Origin: Alphaproteobacteria bacterium
GTDB taxonomy: Bacteria > Pseudomonadota > Alphaproteobacteria > UBA9655
Direction: 5' to 3'
DNA: 64,000 nt
NCBI GenBank assembly: GCA_020049895.1
Contig: JAGVLE010000017.1
Location: 1-64,000, forward strand
In this document: positions 8,704 to 22,094 of the stretch, piece after piece
Layout of the letters: every line of letters starts with the position of its first letter
How positions within the stretch are numbered: the stretch's first letter is position 1
The notes under the pieces: model-generated
Seen by the model: the letters and a program-made list of their open reading frames with translations, nothing else
What the model was told of the DNA's origin: nothing
The model's database searches: none
Made by a program: the position numbers and the translations under genes

Positions 8704-10077
8704 ATGACTTGTTTTAAAGCGTATGATATTCGAGGGCGCGTTCCTGAGGATCTAGACGAAAATCTTTCTTATCGTATCGGGTACGCATATGCCCGGCTTT
8801 TTAATCCAGGAACCGTTATTCTAGGGTACGACATACGCTTAGAAAGCCCTTCTCTCTCTAAGGCCGTAAGCGAAGGGCTTAGAAGAGGAGGAGCTAACGT
8901 CATTAATATTGGGCTATGTGGAACAGAAGAAGTCTATTTTCAAACCTTTTCCCGTGAAGCTCAAGGAATAGGCGGCGGCATCATGGTCACAGCCAGCCAT
9001 AATCCAAAGGGATACAATGGAATGAAGCTTGTAGGAAAAGGAAGCTGTCCTATTTCTGAAGACTCTGGGCTGCATTCTATTCGTGATCTTGCTCTCTCCC
9101 TTCCTTCTTCTTTTCCACAAGAAAAAGATCAACAGCCTATTGGGAATGAAGAAACCGTAGATATAGATAAATCTCAGTATATTTCTCACCTCCTCAGTTA
9201 TACAAATCCCCTTAAGCTAAAACCTCTCAAAATTGTCGTTAACCCAGGAAATGGAAGTGCCGGAGATATCATTCGCCTTCTTGAGCCTCACCTCCCCTTC
9301 CAGTTTATTTATATCCAGGACACTCCTGATGGAAATTTTCCTCATGGAGTTCCTAACCCTCTTTTACCAGAGAATAGAAAAGAAACGAGCGACGCTATTA
9401 AACTCCATAACGCAGATATGGGAATAGCGTGGGATGGAGATTTCGATCGCTGTTTTTTATTCGATGAAAAAGGAAATTTTATTGAAGGATATTATATTGT
9501 AGGGCTCCTCGCTGAATTCTTTTTAAAAAAACACCCTGGAGAAAAAGTTATTCATGACCCTCGCCTTACCTGGAACACCATTGATATTGTAAAAAGAGAA
9601 AAAGGTATCCCCCTTCAAAATCGAACAGGTCATGCTTTTATTAAAGAAAGAATGAGAAAGGAAAATGCTCTTTATGGGGGAGAGATGAGTGCTCATCATT
9701 ATTTTAGAGATTTTGCCTATTGCGATAGCGGAATGATTCCTTGGCTTTTAGTGTGTGAAACTATAAACGCTACTGAAAAGCCTCTCTCTTTTCTCGTGCA
9801 GACAAGAATGGAAGCTTATCCTTGCAGTGGAGAGATCAACTATAAAGTTCACAATCCTCAAGAGACCATTCTAAAGATAAGCAATCATTTTTCATCCTTA
9901 AATCCCCACGTAGATACCACAGATGGGTTAAGCTTGGAGTTTTCTGAGTGGCGCTTAAACGTTCGCTCTTCTAATACAGAACCTTTGCTACGATTAAATA
10001 TTGAAACACGAAACAACCCCCTCCTTTTAAAAGAAAAAACGAGAGAGCTCGAACAAATGATTAAAGCTTCTTTTTAA
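8704..10077 (+). CDS. phosphomannomutase/phosphoglucomutase
   Basis: FKAYDIRGRVPEDL, TASHNPKGYNGMKL, GDFDRCFLFDEKG, NVRSSNTEPLLRLNIE; ATG at 8704 better than upstream ORF start. Confidence 0.93.
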   Translation: MTCFKAYDIRGRVPEDLDENLSYRIGYAYARLFNPGTVILGYDIRLESPSLSKAVSEGLRRGGANVINIGLCGTEEVYFQTFSREAQGIGGGIMVTASHNPKGYNGMKLVGKGSCPISEDSGLHSIRDLALSLPSSFPQEKDQQPIGNEETVDIDKSQYISHLLSYTNPLKLKPLKIVVNPGNGSAGDIIRLLEPHLPFQFIYIQDTPDGNFPHGVPNPLLPENRKETSDAIKLHNADMGIAWDGDFDRCFLFDEKGNFIEGYYIVGLLAEFFLKKHPGEKVIHDPRLTWNTIDIVKREKGIPLQNRTGHAFIKERMRKENALYGGEMSAHHYFRDFAYCDSGMIPWLLVCETINATEKPLSFLVQTRMEAYPCSGEINYKVHNPQETILKISNHFSSLNPHVDTTDGLSLEFSEWRLNVRSSNTEPLLRLNIETRNNPLLLKEKTRELEQMIKASF

Positions 10078-10430
10078 ACTTCCGCAAACGCCCCCCCCTA
10101 CATTCCCAAATCCCTCGCTTTCTCATGGCTGTGTTCCAAGGAGCTGTCTTGACCTGTTGGACATTTTTGATCAGAGCCGCATAGGGACTAGAAAATTCTT
10201 TTGTGTTCTTCGAGGATTATCATAGGAATAAAGCTCCTTATAAGTTTTTCGAGCAAGATGAGTGTCTGCATAGGTACCGGTTGCACGCACATAGGTGGCA
10301 GGGAGCAGAGCGCATAGGGTAAAATCGTGGAAAGCGATTCCTATCCATTTCTCTCGCAAAATGATTAGAAATCGCTCTCTCTATGCCTGATCGTATTGCT
10401 GCTAACTTTCAGGTCTTCACTAAAGGCGCT

Positions 10431-10889
10431 TTATTTTAAAGGGATAGAGTTGTTCACTGAATGAGCAACAGCTTTTTTAGAAACTGCCCCCTCACGCGGC
10501 ACAAGCGTTATTATTACTGGAGTTGTATAGTAATTATCCGATCCTGTCGCAGAATCCACAGCCCAGCCAATCGGTCCTCCTAAGAGTATGTTTCCTAAAG
10601 TCATAGATGCTGTGCCTGAGCCATTTAAGTACTGAATCGTTTCGTATCCCTCTTTCTCACATACGATTGTGATAGGATGTTTTGTTTTTTCAATGGTAAT
10701 AGAGCCTGGCGTTGATGGAACAACTCCTATTAACTGGTTGTTTCTCATAATCTTACAGGATGCCTTTGGCGGATCCGTGATGATAGTCAAATCTTGATCA
10801 GAGCCTTCAAGAATAGTTGCACAAGCAGAAAGTGCCAACAAAGGTAAGCTTCGTAAGAAAAAAGTGCAGAATGGTTTCATAGTATTCAC
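10431..10889 (-). CDS. putative lipoprotein, PEGA-like
   Basis: LLALSACATI lipobox; short beta-rich domain. Confidence 0.6.
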   Translation of the reverse strand: MNTMKPFCTFFLRSLPLLALSACATILEGSDQDLTIITDPPKASCKIMRNNQLIGVVPSTPGSITIEKTKHPITIVCEKEGYETIQYLNGSGTASMTLGNILLGGPIGWAVDSATGSDNYYTTPVIITLVPREGAVSKKAVAHSVNNSIPLK

Positions 10890-11035
10890 CTAATATAAAA
10901 TTTTAACACAACTTATTTTTTGAAAAAATACATATTTCAATTTTTTTGTCAATCAAGTTTCTACTATTACCAAGCCAGCTTCAGAGGAGATTTTTAACTT
11001 TCTTCCAAGCTATCTCTATGGTAATAAGGCTAATT

Positions 11036-11683
11036 ATGAATCACCCTGAATTTCCCAACCTCCATATTCTAACCCATCCTCTTATCCAGCATAAGCTGAC
11101 GCAAATGCGTAAAAAAACAACGCCAAAACATGAATTTCGGCAGTTCCTGAGAGAAATCGCCCTTCTTATGGGGTATGAGGTGACACGAGATCTGCCCCTT
11201 AAGGTCGAATCCATTATAACCCCCCTTACTGTCATGAAAGCTCCGGTCATTGCTGGAAAGAAGCCGGTTATTGTTCCTATTTTAAGAGCAGGACTCGGAA
11301 TGGCAGATGGCCTTTTAGAGTTAATGCCCGAAGCTGATGAAGGACATATAGGCCTTTACCGCGATCCCACAACAAAGAAACCTGTGGAATATTTAGTAAA
11401 ATTGCCTCCTACAGAAGATCGCATGTTTCTCCTCGTTGATCCCATGTTAGCCACCGGAAATTCAGCCGTTAAAGCCGTTGATATCTTGTGCGACAACGGT
11501 GTCGTCACATCGAAAATTAAATTTATTGCTCTTGTCGCTGCTCCTGAGGGAGTCCGCGTCTTTAATGAAAAATATCCCAATATTCCCATCTATACAGCAG
11601 CTCTTGATGAAAAACTCAACGAAAAAGCTTATATTATCCCAGGACTAGGAGATGCAGGAGATCGTCTGTTTGGGACGCTCTAA
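11036..11683 (+). CDS. upp: uracil phosphoribosyltransferase
   Basis: [42 protein letters not shown] 11036 ([12 protein letters not shown]) is the likely start. Confidence 0.93.
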   Translation: MNHPEFPNLHILTHPLIQHKLTQMRKKTTPKHEFRQFLREIALLMGYEVTRDLPLKVESIITPLTVMKAPVIAGKKPVIVPILRAGLGMADGLLELMPEADEGHIGLYRDPTTKKPVEYLVKLPPTEDRMFLLVDPMLATGNSAVKAVDILCDNGVVTSKIKFIALVAAPEGVRVFNEKYPNIPIYTAALDEKLNEKAYIIPGLGDAGDRLFGTL

Positions 11684-11695
11684 GCTCTCTTCAGC

Positions 11696-12382
11696 TTACA
11701 CCCCCATCAAAGAATATCCATGGGTCTTAAGCCATTGGCGATGAGCTTTATAAGCAGGACAGAGGGTCTCTACTTTTTTCCAGAATGCTGAGCTATGATT
11801 CATGTGAATCAAATGAACCGCTTCATGCACGCAAACATACCTTGCGACCTCAGGCGGAGCCAAAATAAGACGCCAATTCAAAGAAATAATGTTTTGAGCA
11901 GAACAGCTTCCCCAGCGAGACCGCGTATCCCGAAAGCTTATTTTTTTAATACTCTTTCCTAAAAGCTCTCCGAGCTCCAGCACATAAGGAGTCAAAGACT
12001 CAGTTGCTACCTCCTTAAAAACATCATGAAGGGCTTTTTGAGTATAACGGAAAGGTAAGCGAAGCGTAGATGTAGTCTTACATAAAACAGGCTTCCGGCG
12101 TAAAGGATCCTCAACACACATAAAGGGAGTCCCAAAGAGACTAATGTTCTCACCCAAAACAACGCCTTTTTTATGAGAAAGTTTGTGAACATTCTTATTA
12201 ATCCACTCTGTACATTGGCTCAAAAACCGCGCAATGGACATTTCAGAAGCCCTCAGAGGAATCGTCAATACAAAAGCATTTTTCTGCAGAGATACCCTCA
12301 AAGAAAGCCTTTTTGCCCTGACATTAACTTTTCGGTGAATGAGGAGAGAGCTCTCTTTATGGGGAAAATTTATCGTATCCAT
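11696..12382 (-). CDS. M48/YgjP-like zinc metallopeptidase (DUF45)
   Basis: RDTRSRWGSCSAQNIISLNWRLILAPPEVARYVCVHEAVHLIHMNHSSAFW (HExxH-like HEAVH). Confidence 0.88.
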   Translation of the reverse strand: MDTINFPHKESSLLIHRKVNVRAKRLSLRVSLQKNAFVLTIPLRASEMSIARFLSQCTEWINKNVHKLSHKKGVVLGENISLFGTPFMCVEDPLRRKPVLCKTTSTLRLPFRYTQKALHDVFKEVATESLTPYVLELGELLGKSIKKISFRDTRSRWGSCSAQNIISLNWRLILAPPEVARYVCVHEAVHLIHMNHSSAFWKKVETLCPAYKAHRQWLKTHGYSLMGV

Positions 12383-12545
12383 AAGTCCACCTATAGACTT
12401 TTTTAAAATGACAGGAAACCGTGTTAATTTAACCACACCTCTATTTTTTTAAGACAAAAAGACTATTTTTTCCTGTTCATTCATAGAATTATCACTAATT
12501 TTTAAGGATTACATGATACTTTAATGCTAATTGAGAGGAAAATCC

Positions 12546-13358
12546 ATGAATAATAAATATCTCGCATTAACAGCGCTGGCTCTTATCTTTACACTATCTG
12601 GGTGTGCTGAATACCATAGACGCGTTCTCGAAGATACGCCAGAAAAAGGCCCTCAATTTACAAAGTCTCTTGCAAAAGAATATAAGGCTCTCGGCATAAC
12701 CGAAGAAGATGAAATGTTCGACCAATGGTCAGCCAATTACTACTTCCGTAAGGCTATTTGCGCTAAAGGCGGCACCTGTGTTGCTCCTACACATTTAGAC
12801 AACTGGGACCTTCCCAAAAAGAAAATTCCTGAACTTGCCTCAGCCCGTGCACGGCTCGTACGCGCTCTGCAATCTGGTGCTGACAATCGAGCACCTCACC
12901 TTACAGCCCGTGCACAAGCTAGTTTTGATTGCTGGGTTGAGCAACAGGCTGAAGAGTGGGAACTTAACGACATTGCAACGTGCCGATTTGGATTTTATAG
13001 AGCCATGGCTGAAGTTGAGTTTCTCTTGAAGGGGGGCGTACAAAATGTATTGCCACACCATAGTATCCTCTTTTGCTTTAACAGCTCAAAGCTAGAACCT
13101 AAATCAATTGAAATTCTTCACGCAATTGCAAAGGAAGACAAATCTCGCCATATCATTTTGATTGGACACACAGATCCTGTGGGAGAAAAATCTCACAACC
13201 AAAGGCTTGCTCAAGCGCGGGCATTTGCTGTGAAAAAAGAACTGGTTCGCAATGGTATCTCCCCTCACTTGATCACTGTCAAGAAGGGTGGTCCTCTTCC
13301 TGGACCAAAGGTTAATGCTCACGATCGTCGAGTAGATATTGTCTTTCTAGGACGATAA
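12546..13358 (+). CDS. OmpA-family lipoprotein
   Basis: LSGCAEY lipobox; IILIGHTDPVGEKSHNQRLAQARAFAVKKELVRNGI peptidoglycan-binding domain. Confidence 0.88.
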   Translation: MNNKYLALTALALIFTLSGCAEYHRRVLEDTPEKGPQFTKSLAKEYKALGITEEDEMFDQWSANYYFRKAICAKGGTCVAPTHLDNWDLPKKKIPELASARARLVRALQSGADNRAPHLTARAQASFDCWVEQQAEEWELNDIATCRFGFYRAMAEVEFLLKGGVQNVLPHHSILFCFNSSKLEPKSIEILHAIAKEDKSRHIILIGHTDPVGEKSHNQRLAQARAFAVKKELVRNGISPHLITVKKGGPLPGPKVNAHDRRVDIVFLGR

Positions 13359-13647
13359 GGGCATATTTTAGCAATTTCACAGTTGACACAACCCGTTAAA
13401 ATTGTGTAAACATTCTCTACAAGAAGATTACAGGATTGGCATGCGACCCCTTAAGGGTTCGCTGTGTCACGCCTTCTTTTATGCTAGGGCAAAAGCAAAG
13501 GCACGGATTTCCTTGAATGTGCTCCATTTGTCCCTCCTTGAAGAAAAGAGGGGGACAACGATTTTGCATCGGCCCCTACGAAAAGGCGGAGTTCCTCGTT
13601 CTTCTTATTTGGTAAGTCTTTAACAAACCCTAAAGAAAGAGGTATCC

Positions 13648-16600
13648 ATGGCAAGAACCTATACGGAACGCAAAAGAATTCGCAAAAACTTTGCTCGCAT
13701 TCCTGAAATAGCCCCGTTGCCAAATCTTATTGAGTTGCAAACAACCTCTTATGAGAATTTCCTTCAAATGCATGTGCCTGCTGAAAAGCGCGCATCAACA
13801 GGACTTCAAGAAGTCTTTCAATCTTCCTTCCCCATTACCGATTTCTCAGAGAAATCTCAACTTGAGTTCTTTCGCTACGATTTCGACCTTCCAAAATATG
13901 ATATGGAAGAATGTAAGCAGCGAGGATTGACCTATGCGGCACCCTTACGTGTTACATTCCGTCTTGTTGTCTGGAGTGTTGACGAAGACACAGAAGCAAG
14001 GTCTGTTCGCGATATTAAAGAACAAGAAGTTTACATGGGGGATATTCCCCTTATGACGCCAAACGGAACTTTTATCGTTAATGGGATTGAACGTGTTGTC
14101 GTTTCTCAAATGCACAGATCTCCAGGCGTTTTCTTTGACCACGATAAGGGCAAGACCCATTCTTCAGGAAAATACCTGTTTTCTGCGCGTGTCATTCCTT
14201 ACCGCGGCTCTTGGCTAGATATTGAGTTTGATGCCAAAGATATTGTTTACGCCCGTATTGATCGGAAGAGAAAATTCCCTGTAACAACCTTCTTGATGGC
14301 GCTTTCTAATAAGAAGACAGAAGAAAAAAGCAAAGCTGGCGAAACAAAGGGAGCCAAGTTTGATCCTCTCGACGTGCAAGGAATGTCCCGGGAAGAAATT
14401 CTCAATACATTTTACGGAACCGTTGTTTATACAAAAACCAAAGATCATTGGAAAACGACTTTCCGCCCTGAGCTTATTAAAGTCGGAAAGCTAACTCATG
14501 AATTAGTTGATGCAAAGACGGGAAAAGTTGTTGCTGCAGAAGGCTCCAAAATGACACCGCGATTGGCTCGCAGTTTGCAAACTGAAGGCCTTAATGAAGT
14601 TCGCGTCCCTCAAGAAGAGCTCATTGGTCGGTATGTTGCGTCGGATCTCATCAATGAATCCACGGGAGAAATCTATGCAGAAGCAGGTGATGAGATCGCC
14701 CCTGCCCTCCTAGAAACCTTTGCAGAAACTGGCATCAAAGAAGTTCTTACGCTTGACATTGATTACGTCAATGTCGGTGCGTATTTGCGTAACACTTTAG
14801 TCGCAGACAAAAATCTGAGCCGAGAAGATGCATTGCTTGACATTTATCGCATTTTACGCCCTGGGGAACCCCCTACGGTAGAAGGCGCAGAAGTCCTTTT
14901 CAATGCCCTTTTCTTTGATTCAGAACGCTATGATCTGTCCTCTGTGGGACGAGTAAAAATGAACTCTCGTCTTGGCGTGAATGCCCCAGACACAATGAGG
15001 GTTTTACGGAAGGAAGATGTCATCGCTATGCTTAAAGTTCTTTTGGAGCTTAAGGATGGCCGTGGAGAAATCGATGATATTGATAATCTCGGAAACCGCC
15101 GTGTACGTTCTGTTGGAGAGTTGTTAGAAAACCAATACCGCATAGGGCTTTCACGAATGGAAAGAGCTATTCGTGAGCGCATGAGCTCTGTTGAGATTGA
15201 TACAGTCATGCCGCATGACCTCATCAATGCAAAAGCTGTCGCTGCTGTTGTGCGTGAGTTCTTTGGAACATCTCAATTGTCTCAATTTATGGATCAAACG
15301 AACCCCTTGTCAGAGATTAACCATAAGCGACGTTTGTCAGCTTTAGGCCCTGGCGGATTAACGCGAGATCGTGCAACCTTTGAAGTGCGTGACGTCCATC
15401 CAACCCATTATGGACGGATTTGTCCCATTGAAACACCGGAAGGTCCAAATATTGGGCTTATCAATTCCTTGGCTACTTATGCACGTGTCAATAAATACGG
15501 GTTTATCGAAACCCCTTATCGTAAGATTATTAATGGGAAGGTAACTTCTGACATTATTTACCTTACCGCAATGGATGAAAGTAAGCATACAATCGCTCAA
15601 GCAAATGCTGAGCTTGATAAAAACAACGCGTTTGTAGCCGATTTCATTAGTTGTCGTCGGAACGGGGATTTTCTTGTTCTTCCTGCTGCAGAAATTGATT
15701 TAATGGATATTTCTCCAAAACAAATTGTCTCTGTTGCGGCTTCCCTTATTCCCTTCATTGAAAATGATGACGCTAACCGTGCTCTGATGGGATCAAACAT
15801 GCAGCGCCAAGCTGTGCCTTTGTTGCGAACAGAAGCTCCCTTTGTGGGAACTGGAATGGAAGCACCTGTTGCGCGGGACTCTGGAGTGGCTGTTGTTGCA
15901 AAAAATTCAGGAATCGTGGATCAAGTAGATGCCTCTCGGATTGTTCTTCGCGCTACCGGACAAGGTGCCGCAACAAAAAGCCAAGTCGATATTTATAATT
16001 TGCTCAAATTCCAACGTTCCAACGATAAAACCTGCGTTAATCAGAAACCTCTCGTACAGGTAGGTGATAAGATTGACAAAGGCGATATTATTGCTGACGG
16101 ACCTTGTATGGATAAGGGCGATTTAGCTCTTGGATCAAACGCACTTGTGGCCTTTGTGTCCTGGAATGGCTACAACTTTGAAGACTCTATTATTATTTCC
16201 GAACGTATCGTAAAGGATGACATCTTCACCTCTATTCATATTGAGGAATTCGAGGTAGCAGCCAGAGATACAAAACTTGGAAACGAAGAAATCACACGTG
16301 ATATTCCTAATGTAGGAGATGAAGCTCTTCGTCATTTGGATGAAGCTGGAATTGTCCACATTGGCGCCGATGTAAAGGCTGGAGACATCCTCGTTGGCAA
16401 GGTAACGCCTAAGGGAGAGACGCCTTCAACTCCAGAAGAAAAGCTTTTGCGAGCTATCTTTGGAGAAAAAGCGTCAGATGTTCGAGACACATCCCTTAAA
16501 CTTCCCTCTGGAGTTCAAGGAACTGTTGTGGAAGTACGCGTTTTCTCACGTCGAGGCATAGAGAAAGACGAGCGTGCTTTGGCTATTGAACGAGAAGAAA

Positions 16601-17820
16601 TTGAGCGGCTTGCAAAAGACCGTGATGCTGAACGTTCCATTCTTGATAGAAACTTCTATGCAGTTTTGGAAGAGCTTTTGATGGAACAAAAGACTGTCGG
16701 TGCTGTTGCTACTGTAAAGAAAGGCACAAAGATTACGAAAGAAGTCTTAGAAAGCCTTTCAAAAGGTCAATGGCGTCAGCTTGCGATTGAAGACGATTCT
16801 GTGACATCAGCTCTTGAATCAGCTAAGCAGCATCATGATGAACGCGTTGCTGAACTTCAGGCTCGTTTTGAAAACAAAATTGAAAAACTTCGTCGTGGGG
16901 ATGAACTTCCAACAGGTGTTCTGAAGCAAGTAAAAGTTTTCGTTGCTGTTAAACGCAAACTGCAACCCGGAGATAAGATGGCTGGACGCCACGGAAACAA
17001 AGGTGTTGTTTCTCGTATTGTCCCTATTGAAGATATGCCTCATCTTGAAGATGGAACACCGGTAGACGTTGTTCTCAATCCGCTTGGTCTGCCTTCTCGT
17101 ATGAACGTGGGACAAATTCTTGAAACCCACTTAGGATGGGCTGCAGCGGGCTTAGGACGGAAAATTAATGGGGTCCTAGCAAAAATGGCACTTGAAAGCC
17201 ATAAGGACATAAAACTATTACGCTCCACATTAGATGATATCTATGAAGACGATGAAGTTGCCAAAGAAATCAAGGGAATGTCTGATGAAGAGGTTGTAGA
17301 ACTTGCCACTAACTTAACGCCTGCCGTGCCTATGGCGACTCCCGTTTTTGATGGAGCTCACGAGAGTGATATTAACCATCAACTTAAGAAAGCGGGTCTT
17401 GATGTAAGCGGTCAGGTCGTCCTCATCGATGGGCGTACTGGAGAAGCGTTCGACCGGAAGGCAACTGTTGGCTATATGTATATGCTCAAGTTGCACCACT
17501 TGGTAGACGATAAGATCCACGCTCGTTCTGTCGGTCCTTACAGCCTTGTGACGCAACAACCTCTTGGAGGAAAAGCGCAATTTGGAGGACAAAGATTTGG
17601 AGAAATGGAAGTATGGGCTCTCGAAGCCTACGGTGCTTCTTATACACTTCAAGAAATGCTGACAGTAAAGTCGGATGACGTCTCCGGACGGACAAAGGTT
17701 TACGAATCGATTGTTCGTGGGGATGATAATTTTGAGTCAGGTATTCCTGAGTCTTTCAACGTATTGACCAAAGAACTTCGCTCTCTAGGCTTAAATGTAA
17801 GCTTAGGAAGCAACGAGTAA
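13648..17820 (+). CDS. rpoB: DNA-directed RNA polymerase subunit beta
   Basis: 1390 aa; [35 protein letters not shown] and other canonical blocks. Confidence 0.99.
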   Translation: MARTYTERKRIRKNFARIPEIAPLPNLIELQTTSYENFLQMHVPAEKRASTGLQEVFQSSFPITDFSEKSQLEFFRYDFDLPKYDMEECKQRGLTYAAPLRVTFRLVVWSVDEDTEARSVRDIKEQEVYMGDIPLMTPNGTFIVNGIERVVVSQMHRSPGVFFDHDKGKTHSSGKYLFSARVIPYRGSWLDIEFDAKDIVYARIDRKRKFPVTTFLMALSNKKTEEKSKAGETKGAKFDPLDVQGMSREEILNTFYGTVVYTKTKDHWKTTFRPELIKVGKLTHELVDAKTGKVVAAEGSKMTPRLARSLQTEGLNEVRVPQEELIGRYVASDLINESTGEIYAEAGDEIAPALLETFAETGIKEVLTLDIDYVNVGAYLRNTLVADKNLSREDALLDIYRILRPGEPPTVEGAEVLFNALFFDSERYDLSSVGRVKMNSRLGVNAPDTMRVLRKEDVIAMLKVLLELKDGRGEIDDIDNLGNRRVRSVGELLENQYRIGLSRMERAIRERMSSVEIDTVMPHDLINAKAVAAVVREFFGTSQLSQFMDQTNPLSEINHKRRLSALGPGGLTRDRATFEVRDVHPTHYGRICPIETPEGPNIGLINSLATYARVNKYGFIETPYRKIINGKVTSDIIYLTAMDESKHTIAQANAELDKNNAFVADFISCRRNGDFLVLPAAEIDLMDISPKQIVSVAASLIPFIENDDANRALMGSNMQRQAVPLLRTEAPFVGTGMEAPVARDSGVAVVAKNSGIVDQVDASRIVLRATGQGAATKSQVDIYNLLKFQRSNDKTCVNQKPLVQVGDKIDKGDIIADGPCMDKGDLALGSNALVAFVSWNGYNFEDSIIISERIVKDDIFTSIHIEEFEVAARDTKLGNEEITRDIPNVGDEALRHLDEAGIVHIGADVKAGDILVGKVTPKGETPSTPEEKLLRAIFGEKASDVRDTSLKLPSGVQGTVVEVRVFSRRGIEKDERALAIEREEIERLAKDRDAERSILDRNFYAVLEELLMEQKTVGAVATVKKGTKITKEVLESLSKGQWRQLAIEDDSVTSALESAKQHHDERVAELQARFENKIEKLRRGDELPTGVLKQVKVFVAVKRKLQPGDKMAGRHGNKGVVSRIVPIEDMPHLEDGTPVDVVLNPLGLPSRMNVGQILETHLGWAAAGLGRKINGVLAKMALESHKDIKLLRSTLDDIYEDDEVAKEIKGMSDEEVVELATNLTPAVPMATPVFDGAHESDINHQLKKAGLDVSGQVVLIDGRTGEAFDRKATVGYMYMLKLHHLVDDKIHARSVGPYSLVTQQPLGGKAQFGGQRFGEMEVWALEAYGASYTLQEMLTVKSDDVSGRTKVYESIVRGDDNFESGIPESFNVLTKELRSLGLNVSLGSNE

Positions 17821-17849
17821 ACTATTAACGAACTAGATTTCGGAGAATA

Positions 17850-20800
17850 ATGATGCGAGACGTAATGAATCTTTTTGGGCAGGTAGCTAACCCCCAACAA
17901 TTTGATAATATTAAAATCTCTATTGCAAGCCCGGAACAAATTCGTGCTTGGTCCTTTGGAGAAATTAAAAAGCCAGAGACAATCAACTATAGAACTTTCA
18001 AGCCTGAGAGAGATGGCTTGTTCTGCGCTCGCATTTTCGGTCCAACGAAAGATTATGAATGCTTGTGTGGCAAATATAAGCGTATGAAGTATCGCGGGAT
18101 TATTTGTGAAAAATGTGGCGTTGAGGTCACTCTCACAAAAGTTCGTCGTGAACGGATGGGGCATATTGAACTTGCCTCCCCTGTTGCCCACATTTGGTTT
18201 ACAAAATCTCTCCCAAGCCGTATCAGCCTTTTGCTTGATCTGATGCTTAAGGATCTTGAAAAAGTCTTATATTTCGAAAATTACATCATTTTAGAGCCTG
18301 GACTCACACCTTTGAAACGCGGCCAGTTGCTAACAGAAGAAGAATATTATCGCGCCCAAGATGAATATGGTGTCGATGCTTTTGAAGCTAGCATTGGTGC
18401 TGAAGCCCTCAGAGATATGCTGAAAGCCATTGACTTAAAGCGCGAACAAACACAGCTTCGTGAGGCTCTTTTTGAGACGAAATCTGAACTTAAACGAAAA
18501 AAATATGCAAAGAGATTAAAGCTTGTCGAAGCTTTTCTTAATTCTGGAGGTCGCCCTGAATGGATGATCATGGAAGTCATTCCTGTCATTCCTCCTGAGC
18601 TACGTCCTTTGGTTCCGCTTGATGGTGGTCGCTTTGCAACATCAGATCTCAACGACTTATATCGTCGGGTTATCAATCGAAACAACCGTTTGCGTCGCTT
18701 GATGGAGCTTCGTGCTCCAGACATTATCGTGCGTAACGAAAAACGGATGTTGCAGGAATCTGTTGATGCCCTCTTTGACAATGGTCGCCGAGGACGCGTC
18801 ATTACAGGAACCCATCGTCGCCCCCTAAAGTCTCTGTCTGACATGCTCAAAGGGAAACAAGGGCGTTTCCGCCAAAACCTTCTTGGAAAGCGTGTGGATT
18901 ATTCCGGACGATCTGTTATCGTGGTGGGACCAGAGCTTAAGCTTCATCAATGTGGTTTGCCAAAGAAAATGGCCCTCGAGCTTTTTAAGCCCTTTATTTA
19001 TGCACGTTTAGAACGTTATGGCCTTGTAACAACGATTAAGGCTGCAAAACGCATGGTCGAGAAAGAACGTCCTGAAGTTTGGGATATCCTCGAAGAAGTG
19101 ATCCGTGAGCACCCTGTTCTTCTGAACCGTGCCCCGACACTTCACCGCCTTGGAATCCAAGCTTTTGAGCCTGTTCTTGTCGAAGGAAAAGCAATTCAGC
19201 TTCACCCTCTCGTTTGTACAGCCTTCAACGCAGACTTTGACGGAGACCAAATGGCGGTGCACATTCCGTTGTCTGTCGAAGCTCAGATAGAAGCACGCGT
19301 GTTGATGATGTCGACAAACAACATCCTCCATCCCGCTAATGGTAAGCCTATTATCACACCTTCGAAAGATATCGTGCTCGGTCTCTACTACTTAACAATG
19401 GAGAGAGAAGGAGAGCTTGGAGAAGGCTCGGCGTTCTCATCTGTTGCTGAAATTGAACAAGCACTTTTTTCCAAAACCGTCTCTTTGCACGCCCGCGTTC
19501 TTGCACGCTATGAGACCGTTGATGAAAAAGGAAATAAAATTGTCAGCCGCGTCCATACAACGCCAGGCCGAATGCTGCTATGGGAAATTATGCCCAAATT
19601 TGACGGCATTAAAATTGAATTCATCAATCAACTTTTGACCTCAACAGAACTCTCTAAACTCGTCGATATCGTTTATCGTGTCTGCGGTCAAAAAGAGACC
19701 GTCATGTTCTCTGATCGTTTGATGACCCTTGGATTTAAGTATGCCACTATTTCTGGTATTTCTTTTGGAAAAGATGACCTTGTTGTTCCAGAGGAAAAGA
19801 AAAAACTTGTGGCAGACACCCGTGAGAAAATCGGAGAATTCCAACAGCAATATATGGATGGTCTTATTACTAACGGAGAACGTTATAATAAGGTCACCGA
19901 TGCATGGACAAAGTGTACAGAACAAGTCGCTGAAGCCATGATGACAAATATTTCTCAGATTAAGCCTGGAGAGCCCGTTAACTCAGTTTATATGATGGCA
20001 AACTCTCGTGCGAGAGGATCAGCTGCTCAGATGCGTCAGTTGGCTGCGATGCGTGGTTTGATTGCAAAAACTTCCGGTGAGATTATCGAAACTCCCATTA
20101 TCTCTAACTTTAAAGAAGGCCTTAATGTTCTTGAATATTTTAACTCTGCCCACGGTGCGCGGAAAGGTTTGACAGACACAGCCCTCAATACTGCAAACTC
20201 AGGGTACCTAACCCGTCGTCTTGTAGACGTAGCTCAAGACTGCATTATCATTGAACATGATTGTGGCACAGATAAAGGGCTCACCGTTCGCGCCGTTATG
20301 GAAGGGGGAGATGTTATTACTCCTCTTGGTGACAGAATTCTTGGACGAACCGCCGCAGTGGATATTATAGATACTGTAGCCAATAAAATCATTGTCTCTG
20401 CAGGAACGCTGATCGAAGAATCCCATGTAGAAGATCTTGAGAAGACAAGCATCGACGAGGTCCTTATCCGCTCAGTTCTAACCTGTAAAACAAAAGATGG
20501 CATTTGCGCAAAATGTTATGGACGTGATCTTGCCCGTGGAACGCCTGTAAACGTAGGTGAAGCGGTTGGCGTCATTGCGGCCCAGTCCATTGGAGAGCCA
20601 GGAACACAGTTAACAATGCGTACTTTCCACATTGGTGGTGCCGCTCAGCTTGCCGTCGAGCAATCAAGTGTTGAGACCACTGTTGAAGGAAAGATTCTTG
20701 TTAAGAACCGTAGCGCCGTCAAAAACGGTAAAGGTGAGCTTATTGTCATGAGCCGTTATTCAGAGGTTTGCATCTTGGATGAGATGAACCAAGAGCGCGC

Positions 20801-22031
20801 ACGTTATAAGCTACCTTATGGTTCACGTCTCCTTGTCGATGATGGTATGCATGCAAAGCCTGGGGACAGGCTTGCAGAGTGGGATCCTTATACCCTTCCC
20901 ATTATCTCAGAAGTCACAGGAATCATTCATTATCTGGATTTGACAGAAGGCGTTTCTCTTCGTGAAGCCGTTGATGAAGCAACTGGATTAACCAAACGTG
21001 TTGTGGCTGATTGGAAACAATCTGCTCGTGGTACGGATCTCAAACCTCGCCTCGTATTAAGAGACAAAGATGGGAAACCCTTACTTTTTGCCAACGGCGC
21101 AGAAGCTCGTTACTTCCTTCCTGTGGACGCAGTCCTCGTGATGGATAACAACACAAAGATTAATGCAGGAGACGTTATTGCTCGTATCCCACGTGAATCT
21201 ACAAAAACGCGAGACATTACCGGTGGTCTTCCTCGAGTTGCTGAGCTTTTTGAAGCACGTCGTCCAAAAGATGCTGCCATCATCAGTGAATATGATGGTC
21301 GAATTGAGTTTGGAAAAGACCATAAGACAAAGCGTCGCGTGATTGTTGTTCCTGATGACGAAAACTTGCTTCCTATGGAATATCTCATCCCCAAGGGAAA
21401 GCATATTGCTGTGCAAGAAGGCGAACAAGTCAAGCGTGGCGATATCATTATGGACGGGAACATGGTTCCGCATGATATTTTACGTATCCTTGGCATCGAA
21501 GCTCTAGCACGCTATGTGATTAATGAAATTCAAGAAGTTTATCGTTTGCAAGGTGTTCCTATTAACGACAAACATATTGAAGTCATTGTGCGCCAAATGA
21601 TGCAAAAAGTTGAAGTCACTGATCCAGGTGAAACAACATTCCTTATTGGAGAACAGGTGGACAAGCAAGAGTTTGAAGATACGAATCAACAAGCCATTGC
21701 AGACGGTCGTAGACCTGCTCAGTTCCACGCTATCCTTCAAGGGCTTACCAAGGCGTGTCTACAGACCCGCTCCTTCTTCTCAGCTGCTTCCTTCCAAGAA
21801 ACAACGCGTGTTCTTACAGAAGCCGCTGTGTCTGGTAAGGTTGATGAACTGAAGGGATTGAAGGAAAACATTATTGTTGGACGTCTCATCCCTGTAGGTA
21901 CAGGAAGCGTTGTAAACCGTATGAAGCATATTGCTGCAGAACGGGATCAAGAGGTTTTGACGTTTAAAGCTGCCAAAGCTGCTGCTATCCTCGAACACCA
22001 ACAGCAAGATCAACAGCTCCTGCAAGAGTAG
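17850..22031 (+). CDS. rpoC: DNA-directed RNA polymerase subunit beta'
   Basis: 1393 aa; [34 protein letters not shown]. Confidence 0.99.
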   Translation: MMRDVMNLFGQVANPQQFDNIKISIASPEQIRAWSFGEIKKPETINYRTFKPERDGLFCARIFGPTKDYECLCGKYKRMKYRGIICEKCGVEVTLTKVRRERMGHIELASPVAHIWFTKSLPSRISLLLDLMLKDLEKVLYFENYIILEPGLTPLKRGQLLTEEEYYRAQDEYGVDAFEASIGAEALRDMLKAIDLKREQTQLREALFETKSELKRKKYAKRLKLVEAFLNSGGRPEWMIMEVIPVIPPELRPLVPLDGGRFATSDLNDLYRRVINRNNRLRRLMELRAPDIIVRNEKRMLQESVDALFDNGRRGRVITGTHRRPLKSLSDMLKGKQGRFRQNLLGKRVDYSGRSVIVVGPELKLHQCGLPKKMALELFKPFIYARLERYGLVTTIKAAKRMVEKERPEVWDILEEVIREHPVLLNRAPTLHRLGIQAFEPVLVEGKAIQLHPLVCTAFNADFDGDQMAVHIPLSVEAQIEARVLMMSTNNILHPANGKPIITPSKDIVLGLYYLTMEREGELGEGSAFSSVAEIEQALFSKTVSLHARVLARYETVDEKGNKIVSRVHTTPGRMLLWEIMPKFDGIKIEFINQLLTSTELSKLVDIVYRVCGQKETVMFSDRLMTLGFKYATISGISFGKDDLVVPEEKKKLVADTREKIGEFQQQYMDGLITNGERYNKVTDAWTKCTEQVAEAMMTNISQIKPGEPVNSVYMMANSRARGSAAQMRQLAAMRGLIAKTSGEIIETPIISNFKEGLNVLEYFNSAHGARKGLTDTALNTANSGYLTRRLVDVAQDCIIIEHDCGTDKGLTVRAVMEGGDVITPLGDRILGRTAAVDIIDTVANKIIVSAGTLIEESHVEDLEKTSIDEVLIRSVLTCKTKDGICAKCYGRDLARGTPVNVGEAVGVIAAQSIGEPGTQLTMRTFHIGGAAQLAVEQSSVETTVEGKILVKNRSAVKNGKGELIVMSRYSEVCILDEMNQERARYKLPYGSRLLVDDGMHAKPGDRLAEWDPYTLPIISEVTGIIHYLDLTEGVSLREAVDEATGLTKRVVADWKQSARGTDLKPRLVLRDKDGKPLLFANGAEARYFLPVDAVLVMDNNTKINAGDVIARIPRESTKTRDITGGLPRVAELFEARRPKDAAIISEYDGRIEFGKDHKTKRRVIVVPDDENLLPMEYLIPKGKHIAVQEGEQVKRGDIIMDGNMVPHDILRILGIEALARYVINEIQEVYRLQGVPINDKHIEVIVRQMMQKVEVTDPGETTFLIGEQVDKQEFEDTNQQAIADGRRPAQFHAILQGLTKACLQTRSFFSAASFQETTRVLTEAAVSGKVDELKGLKENIIVGRLIPVGTGSVVNRMKHIAAERDQEVLTFKAAKAAAILEHQQQDQQLLQE

Positions 22032-22056
22032 GACTAAGGCTATATTTCTTTAAGAG

Positions 22057-22094
22057 AAGGGTGAGCGTCACTATAAAAAACGCTCACCCTTTTC
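22057..22094 (+). terminator. Rho-independent terminator after rpoC
   Basis: AAGGGTGAGCGT cactataaaaa ACGCTCACCCTTTTC stem-loop plus T-run. Confidence 0.85.

Noticed and set aside
10080-10430. ORF 10171-10359 (-) and neighbouring frames look like a frameshifted gene remnant
   Set aside because: No recognisable family in any frame; cannot distinguish pseudogene from noncoding DNA
20208-21852. Many antisense ORFs inside rpoB/rpoC
   Set aside because: Shadow ORFs of strongly conserved genes without independent support
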